Assembly (NCBI GenBank): GCA_004556755.1
Contig: SFFW01000003.1
Coordinates: forward strand, 19,398-83,397
Reading direction: 5' to 3'
DNA length: 64,000 nucleotides
From: Clostridiales bacterium
GTDB lineage: Bacteria; Bacillota; Clostridia; Oscillospirales; Oscillospiraceae
This document shows, piece by piece, positions 46,888-54,910 of the stretch (the first letter of the stretch is position 1; each line of letters opens with the position of its first letter). The notes beneath the pieces were generated by a model that was not told where the DNA came from, searched no databases, and worked only from the letters and a program-made list of their open reading frames with translations. Made by a program: the position numbers and the translations under genes.

Positions 46888-48132
46888 TTATCTTACGGTG
46901 TAGGTACCGGCTGCAAAGTAGTTAAGAGGATCTGTCCTTGAGCCGTTGAGCCAAACCTCAAAGTGCAGGTGCGGACCCGTTGACATACCGGTCGAGCCAA
47001 CATAGCCGATGGTCTGACCTCTGGACACCTGCTGTCCCGTCGAGACTGCACGGCTGCTCATGTGAGCGTACAGCGTTTGCAGACCGTTGCCGTGGTTTAT
47101 CATAACGTAGTTGCCCCAGCCGCCGTTCCATCCGTCGACAGACTTAACGACGGTGCCGCTGTCTGCGGCAAGGATCGCAGTACCGTTTGATGCGCAGATG
47201 TCGATACCGCCGTGGAGCTTGTACTGTCCGGTGACGGGGTGGGGGTAGTAGCCGTACTTGCGGCTTGAGATCGTCGTGCAGTAGGAGGGCCACATGAGCG
47301 AACCGGTGCCGATGACCTGACCGCCGCTGTTGCCGCCGTTGTTTTTCTCCTGCTCACGTCTTGCTTCCTCGGCAAGCTCCTTGGACTTTGCGCTTATCTC
47401 GTTGCGCAGAGCCTCGTCCTGAGCGTTGAGCTGACTTAAAAGCGCCGAGTTGGAGCTGATGTCGCTTTGCAGGGAGGATATGAGTGCGGTCGCTTCCGCA
47501 ATGTCGCTTTCAAGCTGAGCGGAAAGCTTAGTAAGCTCCGCCTTCTGCTCCTTCATTTCGAGCTGAGCCTGCTCATATTCGGCCTTTGCCGCCTTGAGAT
47601 CGGTTACGGTGCTCTTGTAGGAATCCTCAAGCTCACGGTCGCTCTTCATAATATCGCCGACGTCGTCGATAAGACCGAGAAATTCGCCGATGGAGTTGGC
47701 GCCGAAAAGCACCTCTATGTAGCTGTATCTGCCGTTCTCCTCCATGCTGCGGATACGCTTCTTGAGCTTTACAAGTTGTTCGTCCGCAAGCTTCTGGGTT
47801 TCATCGACCTCTTTTGCCTTCTGAGCAATGAGATCCTCATGCAGTGCGATCTGCTCCTCAAGCACCTGTATCTGCTGCAAGGTGACGGCGTTTTTCTGAT
47901 CGAGTGCGGTTTTAAGCTCAATAAGCTTGTCCTGCTGACCCTTCAGAGAATTTATCGTAGACTGAATATCTTTTTGCTGTTCCTTGAGACTGCTCTGCTG
48001 CTCCTTGAGATCGTCGATCTCGGACTGAGTAACGGCGTTTGCCTGTACCGGGATGAACGCTATAAAAAGCGTCAAAGCAAGGATCAGTGCGAGGAAAAGT
48101 GAGAGTACGGATCGAAATTTAGTGTTTGACAT
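46888..48132 (-). CDS. CwlO/EnvC-like M23 peptidase, copy 1
   Basis: A 414-residue secreted murein hydrolase. A signal peptide (about 1-33, ending VQANA) is followed by a long coiled coil (about 38-265) rich in Gln, Lys and Glu, then an M23 domain (about 290-405). Zinc-binding residues are in HGGIDI and HLHFEVW, and the His in LYAHMS is present. The layout matches EnvC and CwlO-type proteins whose coiled coil is controlled by FtsEX. GGAGGT precedes the ATG. It is paralogous to the gene just upstream; identity is high in the N-terminal coiled coil. Confidence 0.9.
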   Translation of the reverse strand: MSNTKFRSVLSLFLALILALTLFIAFIPVQANAVTQSEIDDLKEQQSSLKEQQKDIQSTINSLKGQQDKLIELKTALDQKNAVTLQQIQVLEEQIALHEDLIAQKAKEVDETQKLADEQLVKLKKRIRSMEENGRYSYIEVLFGANSIGEFLGLIDDVGDIMKSDRELEDSYKSTVTDLKAAKAEYEQAQLEMKEQKAELTKLSAQLESDIAEATALISSLQSDISSNSALLSQLNAQDEALRNEISAKSKELAEEARREQEKNNGGNSGGQVIGTGSLMWPSYCTTISSRKYGYYPHPVTGQYKLHGGIDICASNGTAILAADSGTVVKSVDGWNGGWGNYVMINHGNGLQTLYAHMSSRAVSTGQQVSRGQTIGYVGSTGMSTGPHLHFEVWLNGSRTDPLNYFAAGTYTVR

Positions 48133-48157
48133 AATGTACCTCCGTTCACGGTAAAAT

Positions 48158-48188
48158 ATTATATCACACCTGTCAAGTCTTTGGTTAA
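48158..48188 (-). promoter_or_regulatory. promoter block of M23 copy 1
   Basis: On the minus strand TTAACC (48188-48183), TTGACA (48176-48171) and TATAAT (48163-48158). The TTGACA lies only 7 bases before TATAAT, and TTAACC 19 bases before, so the usual pairing is unclear. The same arrangement occurs at copy 2. Upstream, TTTACA-N5-TTAACC is close to a reverse WalR (YycF) box. Confidence 0.5.
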
Positions 48189-48216
48189 CATGTTGTAAAC
48201 ACTTGTAACAAGTAGA

Positions 48217-48245
48217 AAAAAGACGAGGCCCAAGCCTCGTCTTTT
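48217..48245. terminator. terminator between the M23 copies
   Basis: An AGACGAGGC/GCCTCGTCT stem with a 4-base loop and A/T tails on both sides; on the minus strand it ends copy 2. Confidence 0.88.
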
Positions 48246-48263
48246 TGACTGTTCAATTTGTTA

Positions 48264-49529
48264 TCAGCCGCCCCAAGCGGTGGGGGAGTAGCTGAAGCTG
48301 ATGCCGGGGTAGTAGCTCTGCGGATCGACACGGGAGCCGTTGACTCTGACCTCAAAGTGGAGGTGGGGACCCGTGCTTCGGCCTGTCGAGCCGACGTAAC
48401 CGATGGTCTGACCGGCGGAGACGGTCTGTCCGACCGTTACGGAGCAGACGCTCATGTGAGCATACAGCGTCTGAATACCGTTGCCGTGGTTTATCATTGC
48501 GTAGTTGCCGTAACCGCCGTTATAAGCACTGTTGTTGTAAGCGGTGACGACGGTGCCGCTGCCGGCGGCGTATATTGCGGAACCGTAGCTTGCACCGATA
48601 TCGGTGCCGCCGTGGGTGCCGTACTGACCCGTGATGGGGTGTACACGGTTGCCCTGAACACTGGTGATGTAGGTGCAGTAGGAAGGCCAAACGGTGAGAG
48701 TGCCGCTGCCGGAGGGCTTGGAAGGATTTGAAGGATTGGACGGATTCGAGGGCTTATTCTGTTCGTTAAGCTCCTTGATCTTCTGATTTATCTTATCCTG
48801 CATTTCCTTATCCTGAGCGTTAAGCTGACTGAGGATAGCGGAATTGGCGCTGATGTCGCCCTCAAGCTCCTGGATTGCTGCGTTTGCTTCGGCGATGTCC
48901 TTTTCAAGCTGAGCGGAAAGATTCGTAAGCTCCGCCTTCTGCTCTTTAAGCTCAAGTCGTGCCTCCTCGTACTCCGACTTGACGGTCTTGAGGTCGGTTA
49001 CGGCTTCTTTGTAGGAGTTTTCGAGATCACGGTCGCTCTTCATAATATCGCCGATGTCGTCCATAAGACTGAGAAACTCGCTGATGGACTCTGCGCCGAA
49101 AAGAACGGCAACATAATTGTATCTGCCGTTTTCCTCCATGTTGCGGATGCGAACCTTAAGTCTGCTGAGCTGCTCGTCGGCGACGTCCTGAGCCTTCTCA
49201 AGCTCGACGGACTTCTGCTCGATAAGCTCCTCGTGAAGCGCGATCTGCTCCTCAAGGTTTAAGATCTGCTGGAGGGTAATGGCGTTTTTCTCGTCAAGAG
49301 CGGTTTTAAGCTCAATAAGCTTATCCTGCTGGCCTCGAAGGGAATTCACGGTGTTCTGAATGTCCTTCTGCTGCTCCTTGAGCTGGTTGCGCTGCTCTTT
49401 GAGTTCGTCGATCTCTGCCTGCGTAGTTGCGGCATTTGCATTCGTCGGGGTAAAGCACAGCACCAAGCTGAACATAAGCACCAGACTGAGCAAAACCGAA
49501 ATCGCTGATTTTAATCGCTTTCCAAACAT
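48264..49529 (-). CDS. CwlO/EnvC-like M23 peptidase, copy 2
   Basis: A 421-residue paralogue of copy 1: signal peptide (about 1-34), coiled coil (about 38-265), a linker with Asn-Pro-Ser repeats (about 270-282), then the M23 domain with HGGTDIGASYG, LYAHMS and HLHFEVRVNG. Copy 1 lacks the Pro/Ser repeat and has a Gly/Asn linker instead, and copy 1 has HGGID where copy 2 has HGGTD. AGGAG precedes ATG 49529. The two copies have separate promoters and terminators, so the duplication kept independent control. Confidence 0.9.
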   Translation of the reverse strand: MFGKRLKSAISVLLSLVLMFSLVLCFTPTNANAATTQAEIDELKEQRNQLKEQQKDIQNTVNSLRGQQDKLIELKTALDEKNAITLQQILNLEEQIALHEELIEQKSVELEKAQDVADEQLSRLKVRIRNMEENGRYNYVAVLFGAESISEFLSLMDDIGDIMKSDRDLENSYKEAVTDLKTVKSEYEEARLELKEQKAELTNLSAQLEKDIAEANAAIQELEGDISANSAILSQLNAQDKEMQDKINQKIKELNEQNKPSNPSNPSNPSKPSGSGTLTVWPSYCTYITSVQGNRVHPITGQYGTHGGTDIGASYGSAIYAAGSGTVVTAYNNSAYNGGYGNYAMINHGNGIQTLYAHMSVCSVTVGQTVSAGQTIGYVGSTGRSTGPHLHFEVRVNGSRVDPQSYYPGISFSYSPTAWGG

Positions 49530-49579
49530 ATTAATCTCCTGTAGTCGTGGGGTTTAAGTACAAAACATATTACTTTATT

Positions 49580-49610
49580 ATTATACACTACTTGTCAAGG
49601 AGTTTGTTAA
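49580..49610 (-). promoter_or_regulatory. promoter block of M23 copy 2
   Basis: On the minus strand TTAACA (49610-49605), TTGACA (49598-49593) and TATAAT (49585-49580), with the same 7- and 19-base distances as copy 1. Upstream TTAA/ACA motifs recur with about 11-base spacing. Confidence 0.5.
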
Positions 49611-49656
49611 GATTGTTTTAAAAATAAGCATAAGTGGAGTATCCGAACCCGTTTTA

Positions 49657-49727
49657 AAGCTGACGGTAGCTGAACCCCTGCCGACTGTCGGCGTATCCTT
49701 TCGGATATTTCCGACTTTTCAGCTTAA
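49657..49727. repeat. hppA-flanking hairpin repeat, copy B
   Basis: A 71-base element closed by AAGCTGA/TCAGCTT (7 bp), with two inner hairpins, GCCGA/TCGGC and TATCC/GGATA. It starts and ends like copy A at 51829-51895. It lies downstream of hppA and upstream of the M23 promoter block. Confidence 0.5.
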
Positions 49728-49732
49728 ATGAA

Positions 49733-49762
49733 CACAGGCACCGCCGAAAGACGATGCCTGTG
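49733..49762 (-). terminator. hairpin downstream of hppA
   Basis: An 8-bp stem (CACAGGCA/TGCCTGTG) with a 14-base loop, 14 bases past the hppA stop. The tail on the minus strand (TTCATTT) is weak, so termination is uncertain. Confidence 0.45.
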
Positions 49763-49775
49763 ATAAAGTGTCGAA

Positions 49776-51785
49776 TCAGAAGTGGAGCAGACCGCTTCCG
49801 AATGCTGCTGCAAAAACGGTGGAAACAACGGTCATCAGCTTGATGAGGATGTTGATGGAGGGACCGGAGGTATCCTTGAACGGGTCGCCTACGGTGTCGC
49901 CGACGACTGCTGCCTTGTGAGCATCGGAGCCCTTGCCGCCGTGGTTGCCTTCCTCGATGTACTTCTTGGCGTTATCCCATGCGCCGCCTGCGTTGGACAT
50001 GAACATTGCCATCATAACGCCGGTGACGAGTGCGCCTGCAAGCAGACCGCCGAGAGCGGAAGGTCCGAGGATGAAGCCGACTGCGAGGGGAACGATAACT
50101 GCCATAAGACCGGGAATAAGCATTTCCTTGAGAGCTGCGGTGGTGGAGATGGAAACGCACTTCTTGTAGTCGGGCTTGCCCTTGCCTTCCATGATGCCGG
50201 GGATCTCACGGAACTGACGGCGAACCTCTTCGATCATCTTGTTGGCTGCCTTGGAAACGGAGTCCATGGTCATTGCGGAGAAGACGAAGGGAAGCATACC
50301 GCCGATGAGCAGACCGATAACGACTGCGGGATCAAGAATGCTGATACCCGCCTCGCTGAGCTTAACAAGCTTGCCTCCAATTTCTACCTTTGCTGACTCT
50401 GCGAAGGAGACGAACAGTGCGAGGGCGGTCAGAGCGGCGGAGCCGATAGCGAAGCCCTTGCCCATTGCTGCGGTGGTGTTGCCGACTGCATCGAGCTTGT
50501 CGGTGATCTCACGGACGGAGTGGTCGAGACCGCTCATCTCGGCGATACCGCCGGCGTTGTCGGCGATAGGACCGTAAGCGTCGACCGCAACGGTGATACC
50601 GGTGGTGGAGAGCATACCGACTGCTGCAAGTGCGATACCGTAGAGGTCAGCGCACTTGTAGGAAATAAAGATAGCAACGCAAATCAGAACGACGGGGATC
50701 CAGGTGGACATCATGCCGACTGCAATGCCGGAGATGATGGTCGTAGCAGAACCGGTCTCGGACTGATGTGCAATCTTCTTAACGGACTTGTAATCGCCGG
50801 AGGTGTAGACCTCGGTGATGATGCCGATGACGAGACCGACAGCAAGACCGGCGATGATCGCCCATGCGGAATCGTAGCTGCCGAGCATGGTCTTGCTCAG
50901 AACTATGGAAGCCACAACGACGAGCAGAGCGGAAACGTAGGAACCCATCTTGAGTGCCTTGTGGGGATTGGAGCCGTCCTTGCCGCGGACGAAGAAGGTT
51001 GCGATAACGGATGCAAGAATACCGCAGGCAGCAATTACCATGGGGAAGACAACTGCCTTGTCGGAAACGAGCAGACCGAGGGTCATTGCGGAGATGATAG
51101 CACCGACATAGCTCTCAAAGAGGTCTGCGCCCATACCTGCAACGTCGCCTACGTTGTCGCCGACGTTATCGGCGATAACAGCGGGGTTGCGGGGGTCGTC
51201 TTCGGGGATGCCTGCCTCGACCTTGCCGACGAGGTCGGCGCCGACGTCAGCAGCCTTGGTGTAGATACCGCCGCCGACACGGGCAAAGAGCGCAATGGAG
51301 GAAGCACCGAGAGAGAAGCCGAAGAGGACTTCGGTGTTCTTGGTGATGATGTAGAGAACGCTTGCGCCGAGAAGACCGAGACCGACGACGCACATACCCA
51401 TGACGGAGCCGCCGGAGAAGGCGATGGCGAGAGCCTTGTTCATTCCGTGCTGAGCGGCGTTTGCGGTACGGACGTTAGCTTTGGTGGCAACGTTCATGCC
51501 GATGTAGCCTGCGAGAATGGAAAACACCGCACCGCAGAGGAAGCAGCCGGCAGTGGTCCAGTTGCCGAGACCGAGACCGATAGCAACGAAAAGGACTACA
51601 ATAAAGACGACGAGGATCTTGTACTCGGCGAACAGGAAGGCACGGGCGCCATCACTGATACTGCCGGCAATTTCCTTCATGCGGTCGTTGCCTGCGTCCT
51701 GCTTGCCTACATAGACGATCTTGTAGACAGCGAAAAGCAGAGCGAGGACCGCCATAACCGGGGCCAGATAGATAATCTTATCCAT
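49776..51785 (-). CDS. hppA: membrane-bound ion-translocating pyrophosphatase
   Basis: A 669-residue M-PPase with about 16 membrane helices that couples pyrophosphate hydrolysis to H+ or Na+ pumping. The substrate site includes GGIYTKAADVGADLVGKVEA, then DDPRNPAVIADNVGDNVGD at about 195-213. GNTTAAMGKG at about 430 has Ala where K+-independent enzymes have Lys, so the enzyme is predicted to be K+-dependent. H+ versus Na+ cannot be settled here. AGGAG lies ten bases before ATG 51785. The mRNA has a leader of about 115 bases with repeat copy A. In anaerobes this pump saves energy from biosynthetic pyrophosphate. Confidence 0.96.
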   Translation of the reverse strand: MDKIIYLAPVMAVLALLFAVYKIVYVGKQDAGNDRMKEIAGSISDGARAFLFAEYKILVVFIVVLFVAIGLGLGNWTTAGCFLCGAVFSILAGYIGMNVATKANVRTANAAQHGMNKALAIAFSGGSVMGMCVVGLGLLGASVLYIITKNTEVLFGFSLGASSIALFARVGGGIYTKAADVGADLVGKVEAGIPEDDPRNPAVIADNVGDNVGDVAGMGADLFESYVGAIISAMTLGLLVSDKAVVFPMVIAACGILASVIATFFVRGKDGSNPHKALKMGSYVSALLVVVASIVLSKTMLGSYDSAWAIIAGLAVGLVIGIITEVYTSGDYKSVKKIAHQSETGSATTIISGIAVGMMSTWIPVVLICVAIFISYKCADLYGIALAAVGMLSTTGITVAVDAYGPIADNAGGIAEMSGLDHSVREITDKLDAVGNTTAAMGKGFAIGSAALTALALFVSFAESAKVEIGGKLVKLSEAGISILDPAVVIGLLIGGMLPFVFSAMTMDSVSKAANKMIEEVRRQFREIPGIMEGKGKPDYKKCVSISTTAALKEMLIPGLMAVIVPLAVGFILGPSALGGLLAGALVTGVMMAMFMSNAGGAWDNAKKYIEEGNHGGKGSDAHKAAVVGDTVGDPFKDTSGPSINILIKLMTVVSTVFAAAFGSGLLHF

Positions 51786-51828
51786 CAGAAGTTCACTCCT
51801 ATTTCTTCAGATTGCAATTTTGCTTTCA

Positions 51829-51895
51829 TAAGCTGACGGGAGTCGAATCCCTGACGCCCGTCAAAACCGACAGATGCTCGGCTCCCGTCAGCTTA
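51829..51895. repeat. hppA-flanking hairpin repeat, copy A (hppA leader)
   Basis: A 67-base element with a 14-bp perfect terminal stem (TAAGCTGACGGGAG and its complement) and two short inner hairpins (TGAC/GTCA and CCGA/TCGG). It begins about six bases into the predicted hppA transcript. It matches copy B in its first about 30 bases and last 7. Confidence 0.55.
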
Positions 51896-51907
51896 AGCTA
51901 ATTATGT

Positions 51908-51936
51908 ATTTTATCCTATAAAAGTATGAAAATCAA
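51908..51936 (-). promoter_or_regulatory. promoter of hppA
   Basis: On the minus strand TTGATT (51936-51931), 17 bases, TAAAAT (51913-51908). The interval 51937-52111 is AT-rich without a gene; it holds a CGTCGT/ACGACG hairpin at 51995-52009 that could be an operator. Confidence 0.6.
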
Positions 51937-52111
51937 TTTAATTCTTGTGTGTTTTAGTGCAGTTTCTACAAATTTATCATATTTCACGAAAGAACGTCGT
52001 TTTACGACGACAATGTGTGCAAAAATAACAAAAGCTAAAAATTTAACGACAATTCTTTAACGTTTTGGCATATAAAACTGAAAATGTTTAAAATTTTTGT
52101 TGGAATAGACG

Positions 52112-52140
52112 TTGAAATTTTTGCGACATGATTATATAAT
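52112..52140 (+). promoter_or_regulatory. promoter of the plsC-ABC operon
   Basis: TTGAAA (52112-52117), 17 bases, TATAAT (52135-52140). The leader is about 38 bases, with AAGGGAGCGGGAGA before the ATG. Confidence 0.75.
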
Positions 52141-52184
52141 TACACTAAATATTATTATTAAAGAAGAGCAAAGGGAGCGGGAGA

Positions 52185-53033
52185 ATGCTTGTAAAAATAT
52201 TTGCCGCATTGAGTGCGATCGCTACGGTGCTGACCGTTGCACTTACTGCACTGGCGGAAACCGGATGGAACCTTTTGTGGATAGTGCCGCTGCTTCTTAT
52301 CGGATATTTCCTTGCGAGCAACGCACTGTACGTTTTGCTAATGTACCTGGGTACGCAGTTTTTTATCGACCTTAATAAGCCGCAGTCTCGTCCGTCGAAG
52401 TTCTGCCGCTGGCATCTTGACCAGATCGCAAAGACCGCCTGCCTCTACTTAGGTGCGAAGATACACGTCACGGGGGAGGAGAAGATCCCCACCGACCGCC
52501 GTTTTCTCATCGTCTGCAACCACAGGTCGTTCTTTGACCCTGCCGTCATGGTTGCGACGCTGGATAAGCACGGCATCATATACATATCGAAAAAGAGCAA
52601 CTTCCGTGTGTTCGTCGGCGGAAAGCTGATGCACAAGAGCGGCTGCCTCGCCCTCGACAGGGACAACAACAGACAGGCGCTCGGCGTCATAAAGCGTGCG
52701 ACGGAGATCATAACGCAGGACGTAGGCTCCATCTGCATATACCCCGAAGGCACCCGCAGCAAAACCGAGAACATGAACCCCTTCCATGCGGGTTCCTTTA
52801 AGATCGCACAGAAGGCGGGCGCACCCGTCGTCGTCGCAGCGGTCAGGAATACCGACGATATTATGAGAAATGCCTTTAAACGCAACACTCAGGTGTATCT
52901 TGACATAATCGGGGTCATAGACGCCGAATACGCAAAAACGCACACCACAAGGGAAACTGCGGACCTGGCGCAGGGCATGATCGAGGAGCATCTCGAAAAG
53001 ATGAGGAAGGAGACCTGCGACAGCGGATGCTAA
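52185..53033 (+). CDS. 1-acyl-glycerol-3-phosphate acyltransferase family protein
   Basis: A 282-residue PlsC-type acyltransferase. Two membrane helices (about 3-25 and 30-58) precede the catalytic domain. NHRSFFDP at about 112 supplies the HX4D site and YPEGTRSK at about 187 the phosphate-binding motif. The usual role is making phosphatidic acid from lysophosphatidic acid. It overlaps the ABC gene by seven bases, so its lipid product may be connected with the exporter. Other lysophospholipid acceptors are possible. Confidence 0.88.
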   Translation: MLVKIFAALSAIATVLTVALTALAETGWNLLWIVPLLLIGYFLASNALYVLLMYLGTQFFIDLNKPQSRPSKFCRWHLDQIAKTACLYLGAKIHVTGEEKIPTDRRFLIVCNHRSFFDPAVMVATLDKHGIIYISKKSNFRVFVGGKLMHKSGCLALDRDNNRQALGVIKRATEIITQDVGSICIYPEGTRSKTENMNPFHAGSFKIAQKAGAPVVVAAVRNTDDIMRNAFKRNTQVYLDIIGVIDAEYAKTHTTRETADLAQGMIEEHLEKMRKETCDSGC

Positions 53034-54910
53034 AGCTTTTAAGGTACCTGAAAAGAAAAGAATGGCTGTTTTTCCTTCTCAGTCTGGTTTTCATTGCGGC
53101 GCAGGTCTGGCTTGACCTGAAGCTGCCGGACTATATGTCCGAGATAACGAAGCTGGTCGAGACGGAAGGCAGTGCAATGAACGACATTTGGACTGCCGGC
53201 GGAATGATGCTGCTTTGCTCCCTTGGGAGCCTTGCGTCATCCGTGGCAGTCTGTTTTCTTGCGTCCAATATCGCAGCCGGCTTCTCGAAACGTCTGAGGA
53301 GCGCCATGTACTACAAGGTGCAGTCGTTTTCAAAAAACGAGATCGGTCGCTTTTCGACGCCGAGTCTTATCACCCGCTCCACGAACGACGTCATGCAGGT
53401 GCAGATGCTCATAGTCATGTCGATGCAGGTGGTCATAAAGGCTCCGCTCATGGCAATCTGGGCGATAACGAAGATAGCGGGCAAGGCGTGGCAGTGGTCG
53501 CTTGCGACGGGGATCACGGTCGCAATACTCATGGCGCTTATGGCGCTCATCCTTGCGCTGACCTTTCCTCGCTTCCGCAGGGTGCAGTGGCTTCAGGACG
53601 GACTGAACCGTTCCGCAAGGGAGAACCTGACGGGCATTCGGGTCGTGCGTGCGTTCAATGCTGAAAAGTATCAGCACGACAAATTCCAGAAAAGCAACAC
53701 CGAGCTTAGGAACAATCAGCTCTTTGCAAACAGGGCGATGACCTTCATAACGCCGATAATGAGCCTGTCCATGAACCTGCTGAGTATGTCAATATACTGG
53801 ATCGGCGCAATACTCATTAACTCGGTAAGTTTAAACGGCGCCGAGGCGCTGGCGCAGAGAGTGGACATTTTTGCCGACATGATCGTGTTCATGTCCTATG
53901 CCATGCAGATGATAATGTCGTTTCTTATGATGGCGGCGGTGTTTGTCATTGCGCCGAGAGCCTTTGTCGCAGCCGGAAGAATAAACGAGGTGCTGGACAC
54001 CGAGCCTTCGGTGAAGGACGGCTATGGCGAACCGGAGGAGAAAGACTGGGTGAGCATGTGCCTTCTCGACCCCGACGGCAGCGAGAACGCAGTGATCGAT
54101 CTGCACGGCAGTACGGTGTTCTTCGGTGGTGACGCCGTGTTCACCATACGCAGCGAAGCGGCGTCCCGGCAGATGATAGAGTTTGAACACGTCTCATATC
54201 GCTACCCCGGCGGCAGCGGCGACGTTTTGAGCGATATAAGCTTTAAGATAGCACGGGGGCAGACGGTCGCAATTGTCGGCTCGACAGGCTCCGGCAAGAC
54301 GACGCTCGTGAACCTGATACCGAGATTCAGCGACCCCACCGAGGGACGCATACTCGTAGACGGAACGGACGTCAAAAACTACACTCTAAAGCAGCTCAGC
54401 GAAAAGATATCGTATGCGTCGCAAAAGCCGCTGATGTTCACGGGTACGGTTGCGTCAAACGTCGCAATGGGGTGCTCTGCGGAGCCGGAAAGACTTGAAG
54501 CTGCGCTTCGCATCGCACAGGCGGACGAGTTTGTAGGCTCTCTGCCGGACGGTGCGGCGTCTCCTGTGGCACGAGGCGGCGTAAACTTCTCCGGCGGCCA
54601 GAAGCAGCGTCTGTCTATCGCAAGGGCGCTTTGCCGCAGGTCGGATATTCTGATACTTGACGATTCCTTCTCCGCTCTCGACTTCAAGACAGACAGAGCG
54701 CTGAGAAACGGACTTAAACACGAGCTGGGAGATACGACGGTCATCATCGTTGCCCAGCGTATCGGCACCATAATGGGCGCCGATAAGATAATCGTGCTTG
54801 ACGACGGGCGTATCGCCGGCATCGGTAAGCACAGGGAGCTGCTGTCCGACTGTGAGGTTTACAGGCAGATAGCGCTGTCACAGCTTTCGGAGGAGGAGCT
54901 TGCCCTATGA
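53027..54910 (+). CDS. ABC exporter half-transporter with degenerate Walker B
   Basis: A 627-residue fused membrane/ATPase protein. Six helices (about 15-320) form the transmembrane domain; the nucleotide-binding domain (about 385-627) has Walker A GSTGSGKTT at about 417 and signature NFSGGQKQR. Walker B reads LILDDSF, with Asp in place of the catalytic Glu, as in the weak subunit of heterodimeric exporters such as BmrC. About 60 residues (325-385) between the two domains include a beta-rich insert not usual in this family. ATG 53027 lies inside plsC. It pairs with the next gene. Confidence 0.92.
   Translation: MLKLLRYLKRKEWLFFLLSLVFIAAQVWLDLKLPDYMSEITKLVETEGSAMNDIWTAGGMMLLCSLGSLASSVAVCFLASNIAAGFSKRLRSAMYYKVQSFSKNEIGRFSTPSLITRSTNDVMQVQMLIVMSMQVVIKAPLMAIWAITKIAGKAWQWSLATGITVAILMALMALILALTFPRFRRVQWLQDGLNRSARENLTGIRVVRAFNAEKYQHDKFQKSNTELRNNQLFANRAMTFITPIMSLSMNLLSMSIYWIGAILINSVSLNGAEALAQRVDIFADMIVFMSYAMQMIMSFLMMAAVFVIAPRAFVAAGRINEVLDTEPSVKDGYGEPEEKDWVSMCLLDPDGSENAVIDLHGSTVFFGGDAVFTIRSEAASRQMIEFEHVSYRYPGGSGDVLSDISFKIARGQTVAIVGSTGSGKTTLVNLIPRFSDPTEGRILVDGTDVKNYTLKQLSEKISYASQKPLMFTGTVASNVAMGCSAEPERLEAALRIAQADEFVGSLPDGAASPVARGGVNFSGGQKQRLSIARALCRRSDILILDDSFSALDFKTDRALRNGLKHELGDTTVIIVAQRIGTIMGADKIIVLDDGRIAGIGKHRELLSDCEVYRQIALSQLSEEELAL

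Noticed and set aside
50520..51836. 438-codon plus-strand frame opposite hppA
   Set aside because: Asp/Gly/Glu-rich antisense of a membrane protein gene; no family resemblance.
51829..51895. hppA leader element as a tRNA- or tmRNA-like molecule
   Set aside because: GATTCGACTCC resembles a T-arm, but no anticodon arm, no proper T-stem and no CCA are present.
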